From NCBI GenBank assembly GCA_910576545.1, contig CAJTKM010000010.1, forward strand, positions 39,307 through 103,306: DNA of 64,000 nt. The letters run 5' to 3'. The translations under genes were made by a program, and so were the position numbers. The notes below the pieces were generated by a model. It was not told where the DNA came from. It did not search any database and saw nothing but the letters and a program-made list of their open reading frames with translations. Source of the stretch: Lachnospiraceae bacterium. Lineage in GTDB: Bacteria > Bacillota > Clostridia > Lachnospirales > Anaerotignaceae. This document shows, one piece after another, positions 7,924 through 17,593 of the stretch (its first letter is position 1; each line of letters opens with the position of its first letter).

Positions 7924-8150
7924 ATGAAAACCTTGGGCGCTGCCCAAACCCGTCCGCTTTCTTGAAAGAAAGCGGCGCAAAGAACTTTACTGCCGCCGCG
8001 CATTTGCGCGGCGGGAAATGAAGTTTAGGGTCAAGCCCTTTTCAATAGGTACCGGAAAGAAGTCCGGACGCCGTAGGCGGCTTTGCGACGTTTACGTCGC
8101 AAAGTACTGAGGGCTTGCAGGGTGTGGGACAGCGTCCCACGGTTTTCCAT
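7924..8150. repeat. Modular palindromic intergenic repeat, copy 4, with a nested insertion
   Basis: Begins like copy 2 (TTGGGcgctGCCCAA; CCGCTTTCttGAAAGAAAGCGG; CCGCGCatttGCGCGG). The module AAAGTTTAGGGTCAAGCCC is then interrupted after TTTTCAA (8045) by about 65 bases (8046-8110) containing TGCGACGtttaCGTCGCA, after which GGGCTTGCAGG resumes. This suggests one repeat unit inserted into another. It ends with GTGGGACagcGTCCCAC. Confidence 0.75.
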
Positions 8151-8153
8151 CTT

Positions 8154-11100
8154 TTAATAACCCGTCTTAGGCAGCTTCACTGTTGGTGTCGGCGCCGCCC
8201 AGACGACCGTGTTCCAGCTTGTGTTCGCGCTCTCCCATTCGTTGCCGTAACGCCCGCCGACGTCCGCGCGGTTGATGATCCGGTAGTCCTTCGGAATGCT
8301 CGGCATTACCTGGCAGTATACCGACATATTCTCCAGCATCTTGAAACCGGGGCTCGCTTTCGGGAACTCCAGACGGATATCCGTCACATACTCCCCGTTC
8401 GCCAGCCCAAGCGCGTTCGGGTGCAGGCTGTATTCATAGCTGTTCTTCGTCAGCAGGTTTTCCGCCAGCGTCCTGTAATCGCGGTAGTTCGTCTTGTATG
8501 TGATTTTGTAGTACATCCTTTCGGAATACGTCCCCGTCACAACCTTCAGCGCGCGTGTCGCGTCTGTCGGAATCCTGTCATGGATATAGAAATTTTCCAG
8601 CACACCGGAGGAGCCGTTTGCCACCTCGTAAATGTCGTACTTGATGGTTTGCCCCGGAGATGCGGAGTTCGGGCCTTTCTTCTGTACCGTCAGGTCAAGG
8701 GAGATGCTGCCGTTCAGCACCTCGAACCGCACAATGTCCCCGCTGTGGCGGATCTCCGCCATCAATTCCCGCGTATTCAGCGCGTAATACCTCGGCGCGG
8801 ACACCTCTTTAATGACGTACACGCCGACCGGCAAGCCCTTGGAACCGGCGATGCCGCGGTTATCCGACACGATCTTGTCCACCAGGTTTCCGGTCGTGTT
8901 GTAAATTTCAAACACCGCGCCGGAAAGCGGGGAGCCTGCCGGAAGCCCCGTCAGCTCGTTAAACTCGGAGGAACGCTTTGTAATGACAATCTGCCCTGCC
9001 TCCTTCGTGTTTTCCCATGTGATTTCCGTTGTCCTGCCTTTCTGCACATAAAATGTTTTTTCGCTGTTGTCGGAAAGGTATCCGGCTGCCGGTTCAATCT
9101 CCCGCAGCTTATACCTGCCCTCCGGCAGTTCCTTCCGAATCCAGATATAGCCCTGGTCGTCGCTTTCAAACTGCCCGATGGGCTCGTTGTCGCTGTTGTA
9201 CAGCAGGAACTTCACGCCCGCGATGCCCTGTTTTGTCACAGAGTCAATCTTGCGGATCAGGACGGAAGATGCAGGGTCATTCGTGACTTTCAGCGTTGTG
9301 CGCCTGCCGTCGCGGATTTCCACTTCCTTCGCTTCATTGTCCTGAATGTAGCCGCCTGCCGCTTTTGTTTCTTTCACAAGGTATTTGCCGTTTTCCAATC
9401 CTTCAATTACAATCAAACCGCTGCTGTCCGTCTTGTAATATCCAATCTGTTCTCCGTTCAGCTTTGTTACCAAAAACTCAACGCCGGAAATCGGTTCATC
9501 GGTGCGGCTGTTCCTTTTTTCAATTACCAGACCGGAATAAGGCTGATTTTCTACTTCAAGAATGGTCTGTTTTCCGGATTTTACCTCGACCGTTTTCGGC
9601 TCCTTGTCCCAATGGTAGCCCTCAAGCCCTTCGGTTTCTGTGACAGTGTAATAACCGTCTGCGAGGTTAGAGATGTAAACCATGCCATCTTTGTCCGTTT
9701 TGAAATTGCCGATTTTCTCGCCGTTCAGCTTGCTGATAGAAAACACAACATTCGCCAGCGGCGCGCCTGTTTCAGAATCGGTTTTGATGATTTTGATGCC
9801 TGAAAGCGGCTTGTTGCTGAATGTTACCGTTGTCGGCACGTTGGTTTTCACCTCGACCGTTTTAGGCGTTTCGTCCAGAATGTAGCCCTCCGGCGCCGCT
9901 GTTTCGCGGATAACGTACCAGTCAGGGTCAAGTTTCGGGATCAGGATTGTTCCGGTCTTGTCCGTTGTATATTCTCCAACGTGTTCGCCGTTCTGCTTCT
10001 CCACAAAGAATTTCGCGCCAACGAGCGGCGCGCCCGTCACATCGTCCACCTTTTTAATGACAAGGGAGGTCATTTTGCGGTTGATAAATTCTTCGGTATA
10101 AGTCCTGCCGTAATCAATCGCAATCGTGCGCGACTGTTCCTCCAGCACATAACCGTCAGGAGCCTTGGTTTCCTCAATGATGTAGCTGCCTTTTTCCAGT
10201 CCCGCGATGGTAATGCTGCCGTTGCTGTCGGTCGTAAACAATCCATTGGAATTGCCGACTACCTCGCCCTTTGATGTTGTCACCTTGAACTGCGCTCCAG
10301 CCAGCGGTTCGCGGCTGTCAGCGTCCTTTTTCAGAATGACAAGGCTACCGATCGGCTGGTTTTTGAAGCTGACTTTATACGTCCCTCCGTCTGTGCCGAC
10401 TTCGATGGTCTGCGGAATGGTGTCCCTGACATATCCCGCAGGGGCTTCCAGTTCCGTCACCACATAACTGCCGGGCTTCAGATTGGGAACGAGGATTTCG
10501 CCGTTTGTGTTGGTCGTAAACTCCCCGTTGCTGTTTCCTGCCGCCGTGCCATCGCCTGTTGTAACCTTAAACCGCGCGCCCGCAAGCGGCTTGTTTGTTT
10601 CTGCATCTACCTTGGTAATCAAAATCGAGCCATACGGATAGTTCGCAAATACAACCTCAACAACGGAAGTCCCGTCCGCTTTCAACCATGCCTGCTGCTG
10701 GCTGTTTTCAGAGAGCAGGTAATTTGTCGGCGGGTTGACTTCCTCAATGATGTACGCTCCGGCTTCAAGCCCTGTGATTACGATAATGCCGGATTTGTCG
10801 GTGGTATATCTGCCGATAATCGTGCCGGAATTGCCGGAAATGTCCTCGCTGACTTTCCGCACTTCAAATGCTGCACCCGCAAGCAGTTCAGACGTATTCG
10901 CGTCTGTTTTCTTGATTACAATGCTGTTCAGCGGATAATTCGGGATTTCCTCGCCAATGCCGTAATCGCCGCCGTATGTGACTTTGATTTCGTTTCCGGC
11001 AGGTTTTGTTACTGTTCCATTGGAAACGGCATCATTGGCAGTGCCGCCGCCAGTTGTACCCTGATTTGCGTTGCTGCCAGAGCCGTTTGATTCAGCCGCA

Positions 11101-13739
11101 GTTGAATCGCTGTCCTGAATGCCCACCATATAAGCGTTTTCACCCGGCGCAAGGTATTTCCTTGTCACGGGATTTTTCGGCAGGCTCATGCCCTGTGCCG
11201 CACGGATTTCCGTAATGACGTACCAGCCGGGGTCAACGTCCTTCAAAATAATCTGCCCGTTTGCGTCCGTTTTGTATGTCCCCAACGTAATAACACCGCC
11301 GTTCTCTGTTTCCCTCTGGATTTTGAAAACGGTATTGGGAACAGGCTTCTCCGTCAGCACGTTTGTTTTCGTAATGACAAGCGTCGGTTTTTTCGTATTC
11401 TCATAGATAAGCGTTTTGGTTTTTCCGGCTTCAAGTTCAATCTCCTTGTGCTGAGTATCCAAAATATAACCTGTCGGTGCAGTGATTTCCTCAATGGTGT
11501 AAATCCCTTCCGTCAGGTTTTTGATTACGATTTTGCCACTTTCGTCTGTCAGATACTCGCTGACAGTGTTATCCTCTGTGTGGATTACCTTAAACTTCGC
11601 GCCCGCAAGCGGTTTTTTCGTCTGGCTGTCTATCTTCTGGATTTCCAGCACAGGATTTTTCGTGTCACTGAAAACAAGTGTTTTCGTTTTGCCCCATTCC
11701 AGCGCAATATCCTTATGGCTGTCAGGGTCGATGCGGTAGCCCTCCGGTGCTTCGATTTCCTCCACGGTGTAAACAGCTTCGTCTAGGTCACGAATTAAAA
11801 TCGTTCCGGTTTCGTCCGTTACATACTCGCTAACCGTCTTGTCCTCGGTTTTCATTACCTTGAATTTCGCACCTGCCAACGCTTCGCCCGTCTGAGCGTC
11901 AATTTTCATGATTTGCAGGGAAGGGCGGAGCCTGTTGTCAAACTTGATTTCTACACACTTATTCGGCTCCAGGTAAACGTCTTTGCTTTCTGTCGCAATC
12001 AGGTAGCCTTTCGGTGGTGCCAGTTCGGTAATGGTGTACCACCCTTCGTCAAGTCCTTCCAGCTTAATCTGTCCGGATTTGTCTGTCATACCTTCATACA
12101 CAATGCTGCCGCCTTTTTTCGCAACGGAAAACTCTGCATTTTCCAACGGCAGGCCGGTATCCTCGTCATACTTTTTAATCAGCAGACCGGGCTTTGCCCT
12201 GTTGGGAATACTGATTGTTGCCTTTTTCCCCGGCTCTAACTTGATGCTGTGCGGGGTCTTGTCCAGAATATAACCGTCCGGCGCGGTGATTTCCGTTACT
12301 GTGTATGTGCCGCTTTTCAAGCCTGTAAGGACAGCTTTCCCGGACGCATTTGTGTAAACGTCAAAGGAATCATGTCCGCCGTCATAGGCAACGCGCAATG
12401 TTGCGCCTGCAAGGGCTTCGCCTGTATCCTGATCGACTTTTGTGATTTCCAGTTCCGCCATTTCTTCATTGGCAAATGTAATCACGATCGGTTTTGCGTC
12501 TGTAATTTCAATGTCCTTGTGATTGTTTTCGTCTAAAACGTAACCTTCGGGCGGTACTTCCTCCGTAACGGATACTGTGCCGGAAACGTTTTTAATCGTC
12601 ACCTGACCGCTGCTGTCCGTCACATAATGCCCGATTGTCGTTGCGTCCACTTCGACTTTGAATACGGCTCCCGCAAGCCCTTTCTGCGTACCTTTGTCCA
12701 CCTTCAAAATCTGTAAATCGGTGCTGGGCGTCGGCGTATTGGGCGTATCAGGAGTATCGGGATCAGTTGGCGTATCCGGTTTCTCTGGCGTTGTTCCGGG
12801 TTCGCCGTACAACAAATCAACCCATGAATCTCCGTTGTAGGAGGGCAGCGGCGCAACATAATAATCCTGCTTGTTGGCGTGCGACTTGCCGAACAGCACA
12901 GCCTTGTTTTCCAGTTTCCCCTTTACAAGCACGCGGAACGAACCGCCATCTCCGGCAGATTCAACAGGAATCAACACCTTGAATGTCTTTTCCGATCCAT
13001 CGAAGGTATCTTTCTCATTATTGTTTACGTCCGTAACCTTCGCCCCTGCCGGGACGTCCCCGTCAATCACAACACGGTAGTTTCTGATATCCACGTTGCA
13101 GTCCAGCGTGTATTCCTGCGATAAGTAATTACTGTCCTTGCTGTCGGGCTCGGCTTTCGGGCTTTTGGGGTTCATCGCAAGCCATGTCTTATAAACATAC
13201 TGGTTTGCGCGTCCCTTTGCAACAAGATCCTTCATTGCCTTTTCTACGTTGGCGTTCTGGCTGCCGTTGGCTTTCCAGTCATTCAGGTTGCTGTAATTGT
13301 CATGCACCACAGCCCAGACTGCCATTTTCGTTGCATAATATGCTTCGTATTCTGTGTTGACACCCAGTTCCTGCGGCGTTTTATACGGATAGCCGTTCGT
13401 GATAACGCCCCAGACCGCAGGATCGGTGTCCTTCTGGTCTGCGTCCACGTCATAGCTTTTCCCCGCAAGGTTTTCCACGCCCGGTCTATTGGGATTTGCA
13501 CAATAGGCGGGATATTCTTTCCCGTCCTCCGCTTTGTAAACAATAATGGTTGCCGCAAAGTTATGCGGGTCAACAACGCCTTTCCATGTCAAAAGCTGCG
13601 CGCCCTGGCTGCCCTTCGTATACAGATTGACTTTGTTTAAGGCGGTGTCTAATGACGTCCCTGCGAACGCCTGCACGCCTGTTGACAGCATGAATACTGC
13701 TGCCATTAACATAGATAAAAACTTTTTCCATCTTGACAT
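8154..13739 (-). CDS. Giant SpaA/Cna_B-repeat surface protein with thioester-like head
   Basis: A predicted extracellular adhesin of 1861 residues. It has a signal peptide (MSRWKKFLSMLMAAVFMLS, cleavage near AFA-G) and an N-terminal domain containing YPAYCANPNRPG and an ATKMAVWAVVHDN helix, as in thioester adhesion domains. Fourteen prealbumin-like repeats of about 90 residues follow, each opening with I-x-K-x-D then L-A-G-A-x-F and closing with Y-x-V/I-x-E-x-x-A-P-x-G-Y, the pattern of self-forming isopeptide bonds. A DUF11-like domain (LDLTVQKKGPNSASPGQTI) comes last. The protein ends in LPKTGY directly before the stop, with no hydrophobic anchor. Start 13739 is chosen for the signal peptide. 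A sortase gene lies 1.2 kb upstream. It probably promotes donor-recipient or host contact. Confidence 0.88.
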   Translation of the reverse strand: MSRWKKFLSMLMAAVFMLSTGVQAFAGTSLDTALNKVNLYTKGSQGAQLLTWKGVVDPHNFAATIIVYKAEDGKEYPAYCANPNRPGVENLAGKSYDVDADQKDTDPAVWGVITNGYPYKTPQELGVNTEYEAYYATKMAVWAVVHDNYSNLNDWKANGSQNANVEKAMKDLVAKGRANQYVYKTWLAMNPKSPKAEPDSKDSNYLSQEYTLDCNVDIRNYRVVIDGDVPAGAKVTDVNNNEKDTFDGSEKTFKVLIPVESAGDGGSFRVLVKGKLENKAVLFGKSHANKQDYYVAPLPSYNGDSWVDLLYGEPGTTPEKPDTPTDPDTPDTPNTPTPSTDLQILKVDKGTQKGLAGAVFKVEVDATTIGHYVTDSSGQVTIKNVSGTVSVTEEVPPEGYVLDENNHKDIEITDAKPIVITFANEEMAELEITKVDQDTGEALAGATLRVAYDGGHDSFDVYTNASGKAVLTGLKSGTYTVTEITAPDGYILDKTPHSIKLEPGKKATISIPNRAKPGLLIKKYDEDTGLPLENAEFSVAKKGGSIVYEGMTDKSGQIKLEGLDEGWYTITELAPPKGYLIATESKDVYLEPNKCVEIKFDNRLRPSLQIMKIDAQTGEALAGAKFKVMKTEDKTVSEYVTDETGTILIRDLDEAVYTVEEIEAPEGYRIDPDSHKDIALEWGKTKTLVFSDTKNPVLEIQKIDSQTKKPLAGAKFKVIHTEDNTVSEYLTDESGKIVIKNLTEGIYTIEEITAPTGYILDTQHKEIELEAGKTKTLIYENTKKPTLVITKTNVLTEKPVPNTVFKIQRETENGGVITLGTYKTDANGQIILKDVDPGWYVITEIRAAQGMSLPKNPVTRKYLAPGENAYMVGIQDSDSTAAESNGSGSNANQGTTGGGTANDAVSNGTVTKPAGNEIKVTYGGDYGIGEEIPNYPLNSIVIKKTDANTSELLAGAAFEVRKVSEDISGNSGTIIGRYTTDKSGIIVITGLEAGAYIIEEVNPPTNYLLSENSQQQAWLKADGTSVVEVVFANYPYGSILITKVDAETNKPLAGARFKVTTGDGTAAGNSNGEFTTNTNGEILVPNLKPGSYVVTELEAPAGYVRDTIPQTIEVGTDGGTYKVSFKNQPIGSLVILKKDADSREPLAGAQFKVTTSKGEVVGNSNGLFTTDSNGSITIAGLEKGSYIIEETKAPDGYVLEEQSRTIAIDYGRTYTEEFINRKMTSLVIKKVDDVTGAPLVGAKFFVEKQNGEHVGEYTTDKTGTILIPKLDPDWYVIRETAAPEGYILDETPKTVEVKTNVPTTVTFSNKPLSGIKIIKTDSETGAPLANVVFSISKLNGEKIGNFKTDKDGMVYISNLADGYYTVTETEGLEGYHWDKEPKTVEVKSGKQTILEVENQPYSGLVIEKRNSRTDEPISGVEFLVTKLNGEQIGYYKTDSSGLIVIEGLENGKYLVKETKAAGGYIQDNEAKEVEIRDGRRTTLKVTNDPASSVLIRKIDSVTKQGIAGVKFLLYNSDNEPIGQFESDDQGYIWIRKELPEGRYKLREIEPAAGYLSDNSEKTFYVQKGRTTEITWENTKEAGQIVITKRSSEFNELTGLPAGSPLSGAVFEIYNTTGNLVDKIVSDNRGIAGSKGLPVGVYVIKEVSAPRYYALNTRELMAEIRHSGDIVRFEVLNGSISLDLTVQKKGPNSASPGQTIKYDIYEVANGSSGVLENFYIHDRIPTDATRALKVVTGTYSERMYYKITYKTNYRDYRTLAENLLTKNSYEYSLHPNALGLANGEYVTDIRLEFPKASPGFKMLENMSVYCQVMPSIPKDYRIINRADVGGRYGNEWESANTSWNTVVWAAPTPTVKLPKTGY

Positions 13740-13763
13740 TCTATCCACTCCTTTTTTACATAT

Positions 13764-13789
13764 AAAAAAGGCTCTGCTTCTGCAAAGCC
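13764..13789 (-). terminator. Terminator-like hairpin in the leader of the giant surface protein
   Basis: On the minus strand GGCTTTGCagaaGCAGAGCC is followed by six Ts, only about 25 bases before the start codon of the surface protein. Placed there, it is either the end of upstream transcription or an attenuator. Confidence 0.6.
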
Positions 13790-13955
13790 TAAAACCTTGG
13801 GGCTCTGTCCCAATACCCCGCAAGGGACTTCGTCCCTTGACCTGCCTGCCGCTGCAGCAGCAGGCTAAAAGCCTGCTACATATGCAGCGGAAATCAGGGT
13901 TTGGGGCATGATGCCCCAGCGGAGGTTTGGAGGCAGAGCCTCCATGATTTTTGTT
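13790..13955. repeat. Modular palindromic intergenic repeat, copy 5
   Basis: Contains TTGGGGCtctgtCCCAA, AAGGGACttcGTCCCTT, a CAGCAGCAGGCTaaAAGCCTGCT block, TGGGGCatgatGCCCCA and GGAGGcagaGCCTCC. Same modules as copies 1-4. Confidence 0.75.
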
Positions 13956-13968
13956 TTTACACTATCTT

Positions 13969-14835
13969 TCATTTCGGGAGGATATATCCGACCAACTCTA
14001 TGCCGTATGGCTTCAGGAATTTTTCGTAGCTGACCGCTTTTACAGACCCGTCATAACCGGGCGTATAAGCGTTCTTTTCCGGATCGCCCGCCCCGTTTGC
14101 ATCCGTGTAGTACACAGTCACTGGATTTCCGTATTTATCACGTTCCACATACTCCACGAAGCTGACGTGACCCGGCCATCCCTTGAATTCCGCCGATGCT
14201 TCATATACCGCGATTGCCTGTTCCGGCACATCGGACAGGTCTGTTATAACTTCAACCGCAGGGTTGTTTTTGGACTCGTCCGCCCAAATGCCTGCCCTGC
14301 CCATATATGGCAGTTCTATGCCGTAAACCTCCCGAACCCTTCCCCGGACGTACCATGTGCATTGCCCGACTGAAAAACTGTCGTACTGCTTTGTCAGTTT
14401 TATTTCTCCGTCCTCGTCCACATGGTGGATATCCGCCAGCACTGTCCCGACTTCCGGTGCCTCTGTCAGCGGCGGGACTGGCTGGAGCTGCGGTTCTGTC
14501 AGCTGTGGCAGCGTTTCTTTTTCCGGCTGTGCCGTATAAACCACCTCTGCCTGTGCCATAAAATCTACACCTTGTTCCGCTTGTGCCTGTGCCTGCTCTG
14601 CTTTTCGCCAGTAGTTCGGGCTGTCCGGCTTCATGTAGTCGGGTGTTTTCGCCGGATCGAAAATCAGCGTTATGACTTTATTCCCGTTTTCATCGTAGGA
14701 GATAACCGTTTCGGTATCCCCGATGTAGATGTGCTGCGCGAATGCCGGGACAGTCATCATCATGCCTGCCGCCACCGCTATTGGGATCAGAAGCCTTTTT
14801 TTCATTGACGTTTTACCTGCTGTTTTCTTTTTCAT
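13969..14835 (-). CDS. Secreted CHAP-domain peptidoglycan hydrolase
   Basis: A 288-residue secreted protein: signal peptide (LLIPIAVAAGMMMTVPAFA), a Gln/Ala/Pro-rich linker (about residues 70-130), then a CHAP amidase domain. The catalytic Cys is in SVGQCTWYVRGR (about 182) and the His in WPGHVSFVEYV (about 230). It probably opens the cell wall for assembly of the mating channel. Two in-frame starts exist (14835 and the internal MKKRLL); the first follows CGGGAGGCGGTATC, a good ribosome site. It lies between sortase and surface protein genes. Confidence 0.85.
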   Translation of the reverse strand: MKKKTAGKTSMKKRLLIPIAVAAGMMMTVPAFAQHIYIGDTETVISYDENGNKVITLIFDPAKTPDYMKPDSPNYWRKAEQAQAQAEQGVDFMAQAEVVYTAQPEKETLPQLTEPQLQPVPPLTEAPEVGTVLADIHHVDEDGEIKLTKQYDSFSVGQCTWYVRGRVREVYGIELPYMGRAGIWADESKNNPAVEVITDLSDVPEQAIAVYEASAEFKGWPGHVSFVEYVERDKYGNPVTVYYTDANGAGDPEKNAYTPGYDGSVKAVSYEKFLKPYGIELVGYILPK

Positions 14836-14945
14836 GATACCGCCTCCCGTTTGGTTTTCCTCCTATACCATTTCTATCACCACCATCTCATAAATCCGTT
14901 CACAGTTCAAGTAAAATTTATAAAAACCTTGAAAAAATCAGGTTT

Positions 14946-15857
14946 TTATCGTTTTTCTACGGCCTGCACGCAGAGCCTCTGTGTGCCGACGTTTTCCACG
15001 CAGGTGATCAGCGTCAGGCGGTTGTCAGAGGTATACTGCAGCTTCGACCAGTCGGTATCAGAAATTTTTGAAACCGAATCCACCACATATGTTCTTGTCC
15101 CAAGTTTTGTGGTATAGGACATCTCGTCGCCGGGCTTCAGTTTTTTCAGTTTTCCGAAATAATCGCTTGTCCCGCGGTTGTGGCCAACGAGGCCGATGTT
15201 GCCGTTCCAGCAGGAGGTGGAGGCAATATGCCCGATGCCCTTTTTCATTGCCGCGAACGTATCCCCGTCATATGCCGTAACATTGAGGCTGATGGAAGGG
15301 ATTTTCAGCGTGCCGATGCTCCCGTCCTCCTGCCGCACCTGTTCGATGGTCGTCAACGGATACTGCGGCGTTTCCCCGTCAAAATCCGTATAAGTGTATT
15401 CCGGGATTTTGCTGGATGTATTGCCGGAACCGCCTATGCCAGAGCTGCCTGTGCTGGAACTGCTGCCCTGCGAATTTCCGCCGGTCAGACTTCCCACCGA
15501 GCCGCCGTCCATAGGGCTGCCGGAAATCAGACCGGAAGGGCTTTGCGTATATGTGTTGACCGGCGCGTAACGCGGTGCATAGGTTGTCGCATTTGCCTGC
15601 GGGCTGTTCGGCGTAATGATGTTGCTGCCGTACTGCGAATCATACGCCATCTGGGGCGTAATGTCGAAAATATCCCTTAAATAGTCGGGGATTTCGCCGT
15701 TATAGTTCAAGTGCGGTTCCCCCACGATGACAAACTCGTCTTTGCTCTCCGTCTTATAGCTGTAACTCAAATCCATGTCCAGCGCATATGCCGGAACACA
15801 GCTAAAGACAGTGCAGATCGACGTCAATAGTGCGATCATTTTCCGTTTATTCCTCAT
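14946..15857 (-). CDS. Sortase, class D-like
   Basis: Membrane-linked transpeptidase of 303 residues. It has a signal or anchor segment at the N-terminus (MIALLTSICTVFSCVPAYA), a low-complexity Gly/Ser linker (about 115-150), and the sortase core: His in GLVGHNRG (about 227), Cys in RLTLITCVEN (about 285) and Arg in TQRLCVQA. All three catalytic residues are present. Its start overlaps the end of the upstream gene by 11 bases. The likely substrate is the LPKTG-ending SpaA-repeat protein encoded downstream. Confidence 0.87.
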   Translation of the reverse strand: MRNKRKMIALLTSICTVFSCVPAYALDMDLSYSYKTESKDEFVIVGEPHLNYNGEIPDYLRDIFDITPQMAYDSQYGSNIITPNSPQANATTYAPRYAPVNTYTQSPSGLISGSPMDGGSVGSLTGGNSQGSSSSTGSSGIGGSGNTSSKIPEYTYTDFDGETPQYPLTTIEQVRQEDGSIGTLKIPSISLNVTAYDGDTFAAMKKGIGHIASTSCWNGNIGLVGHNRGTSDYFGKLKKLKPGDEMSYTTKLGTRTYVVDSVSKISDTDWSKLQYTSDNRLTLITCVENVGTQRLCVQAVEKR

Positions 15858-17076
15858 TCAAAACACCTCCCAGATCCAGGTCGAATTGGTATTCGCCGTT
15901 CCTCTCGTTCACCCTGTGCTTGACTGTCACGTCCTGCCAGGTCACGCTGATGTTCCTGCCGAACAGTGCCTTTGTCGTTTTCTTATCCAGTATCAGCCGG
16001 AAACCGCTGCTCTGGATCATGTCCTCGAACTCGTTCAGGTCAATCACAGGTTCCTTCGGGTTAACCACCTGATGCCCCAGCCGGACGTACTCCCTGTCGA
16101 TCAGGTTATAAACGTCAGTGCCGTTGCGGTTGCGCAGGAACAGAACCAGGGCGAAAACGCCGCCGCCAAGCAGTAAAATCCCAGCGATTCCGGATACGAT
16201 TTTCAATGGCAGGGGCAGTCCGGAGTCCAGCGGCCTGCCCGCATAGGTCAGCGTATAAACCATCGTGTCAGCCGTGGTTTTCGTTACAGTTCCGGTGTAC
16301 CTTGCCGTTGAAACGTAACCTGTCGGCACCTGTTTGCTCATGGTTTTCGCGTAAGTGGCGACCGCTTTGTATTCCGTTGGGACAAGGCTGTCCCCCGACA
16401 ATCCCGTCCCCATGACCGTCCAGCTTACGTCTGTCAGCGGCAGCGTGCAGCCGTCCTTTGTCGCGCTCTGCGCCACATAGGACGGGTCGGCATACATCAA
16501 GCCGGGATATTCCTTTGTGGTCGAAACCGTATAGTGCTTTGTGGTGTACCCTGCCACTTCCGTTACGATGCTGCCTGTATCCAGCGTCAGGGTTCCCTTA
16601 TAACCGTCCTTGTCATAGGTTTTTGTTGACGGGAACTGGCGGATTACGTCCTCCAGCTTTCCGGACTGCCCTTCGGCTTTCGCATCTTCTGTAACTTCCT
16701 TCGTATCCGCGCTTTCATTCATCTGCCTGTCGGTGGTCAGGTGCCGGAACAGGAAACCGTCCTGCTCAAAGTCCTCGTCCACCAGCTTTTCCGGCGCGAT
16801 ATCATCGGCCGTTTCAAACACCTTTATGATGTATTCCGTCCCGTCAATGTTCCTGCGTTCCACCGCGACAGGGGCGGGCAGGGGTCTTTCCGGCTCCTGC
16901 CCGTACAGGACGCTGCCGTTCTGTTTTGCCTTCTCCTGTTCCAGCAGCAGCAGTTCCCTGCCGTCCGGCTCTGCCGATTCCTGTACAGGGAGCAGCGGCG
17001 GCGCCGGCGCCGCCATCGCTGCGGAGGGCAGGAGCAAAGTGCATGACATAACCGCTATTATCATCGTTTTTTTCAT
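15847..17076 (-). CDS. Secreted single-pass membrane protein of unknown function
   Basis: A 409-residue protein with a signal peptide (MIIAVMSCTLLLPSAAMA), an extracellular region of about 270 residues, one transmembrane helix near 290-315 (IVSGIAGILLLGGGVFALVLF) and a 90-residue cytoplasmic tail. The start at 17076 follows AAAGGAGGTGACTGGA. It is followed by, and overlaps, the sortase gene. I do not recognise a family. Topology and position suggest an envelope component of the mating apparatus. Confidence 0.75.
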   Translation of the reverse strand: MKKTMIIAVMSCTLLLPSAAMAAPAPPLLPVQESAEPDGRELLLLEQEKAKQNGSVLYGQEPERPLPAPVAVERRNIDGTEYIIKVFETADDIAPEKLVDEDFEQDGFLFRHLTTDRQMNESADTKEVTEDAKAEGQSGKLEDVIRQFPSTKTYDKDGYKGTLTLDTGSIVTEVAGYTTKHYTVSTTKEYPGLMYADPSYVAQSATKDGCTLPLTDVSWTVMGTGLSGDSLVPTEYKAVATYAKTMSKQVPTGYVSTARYTGTVTKTTADTMVYTLTYAGRPLDSGLPLPLKIVSGIAGILLLGGGVFALVLFLRNRNGTDVYNLIDREYVRLGHQVVNPKEPVIDLNEFEDMIQSSGFRLILDKKTTKALFGRNISVTWQDVTVKHRVNERNGEYQFDLDLGGVLNEE

Positions 17077-17092
17077 TCCAGTCACCTCCTTT

Positions 17093-17419
17093 TCAGAACA
17101 TAAAACTGAAGATTTCGTCCATGATTTCGTCCATAATGTCATCCGTGGATTCCCTTTCATCGAGCAGCTTCTTCACCCGTTTTTTCAGGGCTTCACGTTC
17201 TGCTGCTGCAGTTTCGGTTTCCTGCCGGAGTTTTTCCTGCAATAACCTCACAGGGTCGTCTGCGCTGACTTCGGCTTTATTCAGCAGGATTACGCCGCCG
17301 CGTTCTGTAATCTGGAGGACGTCGTTCCCGCCGATTCCCGCCGCCTCGCGTACTGCTGCCGGAAGCGTGAGCCTGCCGCGCCCGTCCAGCATTTTATAAC
17401 ATTTCATTTCCATTCTCAT
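17093..17419 (-). CDS. AbrB/SpoVT-type DNA-binding protein
   Basis: The N-terminal 45 residues have the swapped-hairpin AbrB pattern (YKMLDGRGRLTLPAAVREAA, then GGNDVLQI). A coiled coil (EKLRQETETAAAEREALKKR) and an acidic tail follow. Length 108 residues. It precedes the envelope-protein genes by 16 bases and may regulate them. ATG at 17419 has AGGAGGA upstream. Confidence 0.8.
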   Translation of the reverse strand: MRMEMKCYKMLDGRGRLTLPAAVREAAGIGGNDVLQITERGGVILLNKAEVSADDPVRLLQEKLRQETETAAAEREALKKRVKKLLDERESTDDIMDEIMDEIFSFMF

Positions 17420-17436
17420 TCCTCCTTTTCAAAACC

Positions 17437-17592
17437 ATTTAAGACCTTGGGCGCTGCCCAAACCCGCCAGCTTTCTTTCGGAGAAAGCTGGGCAAAGAAC
17501 TTTATATCCACCCGCACTTTGTGCGGGTGAAAAAGGGTCAAGGGACGATGTCCCTTGCTGGGGTTTGGGGACAGCGTTCCCAAGGTTTTTCT
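17437..17592. repeat. Modular palindromic intergenic repeat, copy 6
   Basis: Modules: TTGGGcgctGCCCAA, CAGCTTTCtttcggaGAAAGCTG, CCCGCActttgTGCGGG, AAGGGACgatGTCCCTT and a final GGGGACagcgttcCCAAGG. Lies between the AbrB-like and adenine methylase genes. Confidence 0.75.
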
Positions 17593-17593
17593 T

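Noticed and set aside
8115..9803. Long plus-strand open frames opposite the giant surface protein, and similar ones opposite pyc (38921-40342, 40541-43144), clpC (34800-36365), the phosphofructokinase (29256-30587) and guaA (59386-60870).
   Set aside because: They mirror the codon structure of clear genes on the other strand, lack ribosome sites and show no protein family features.
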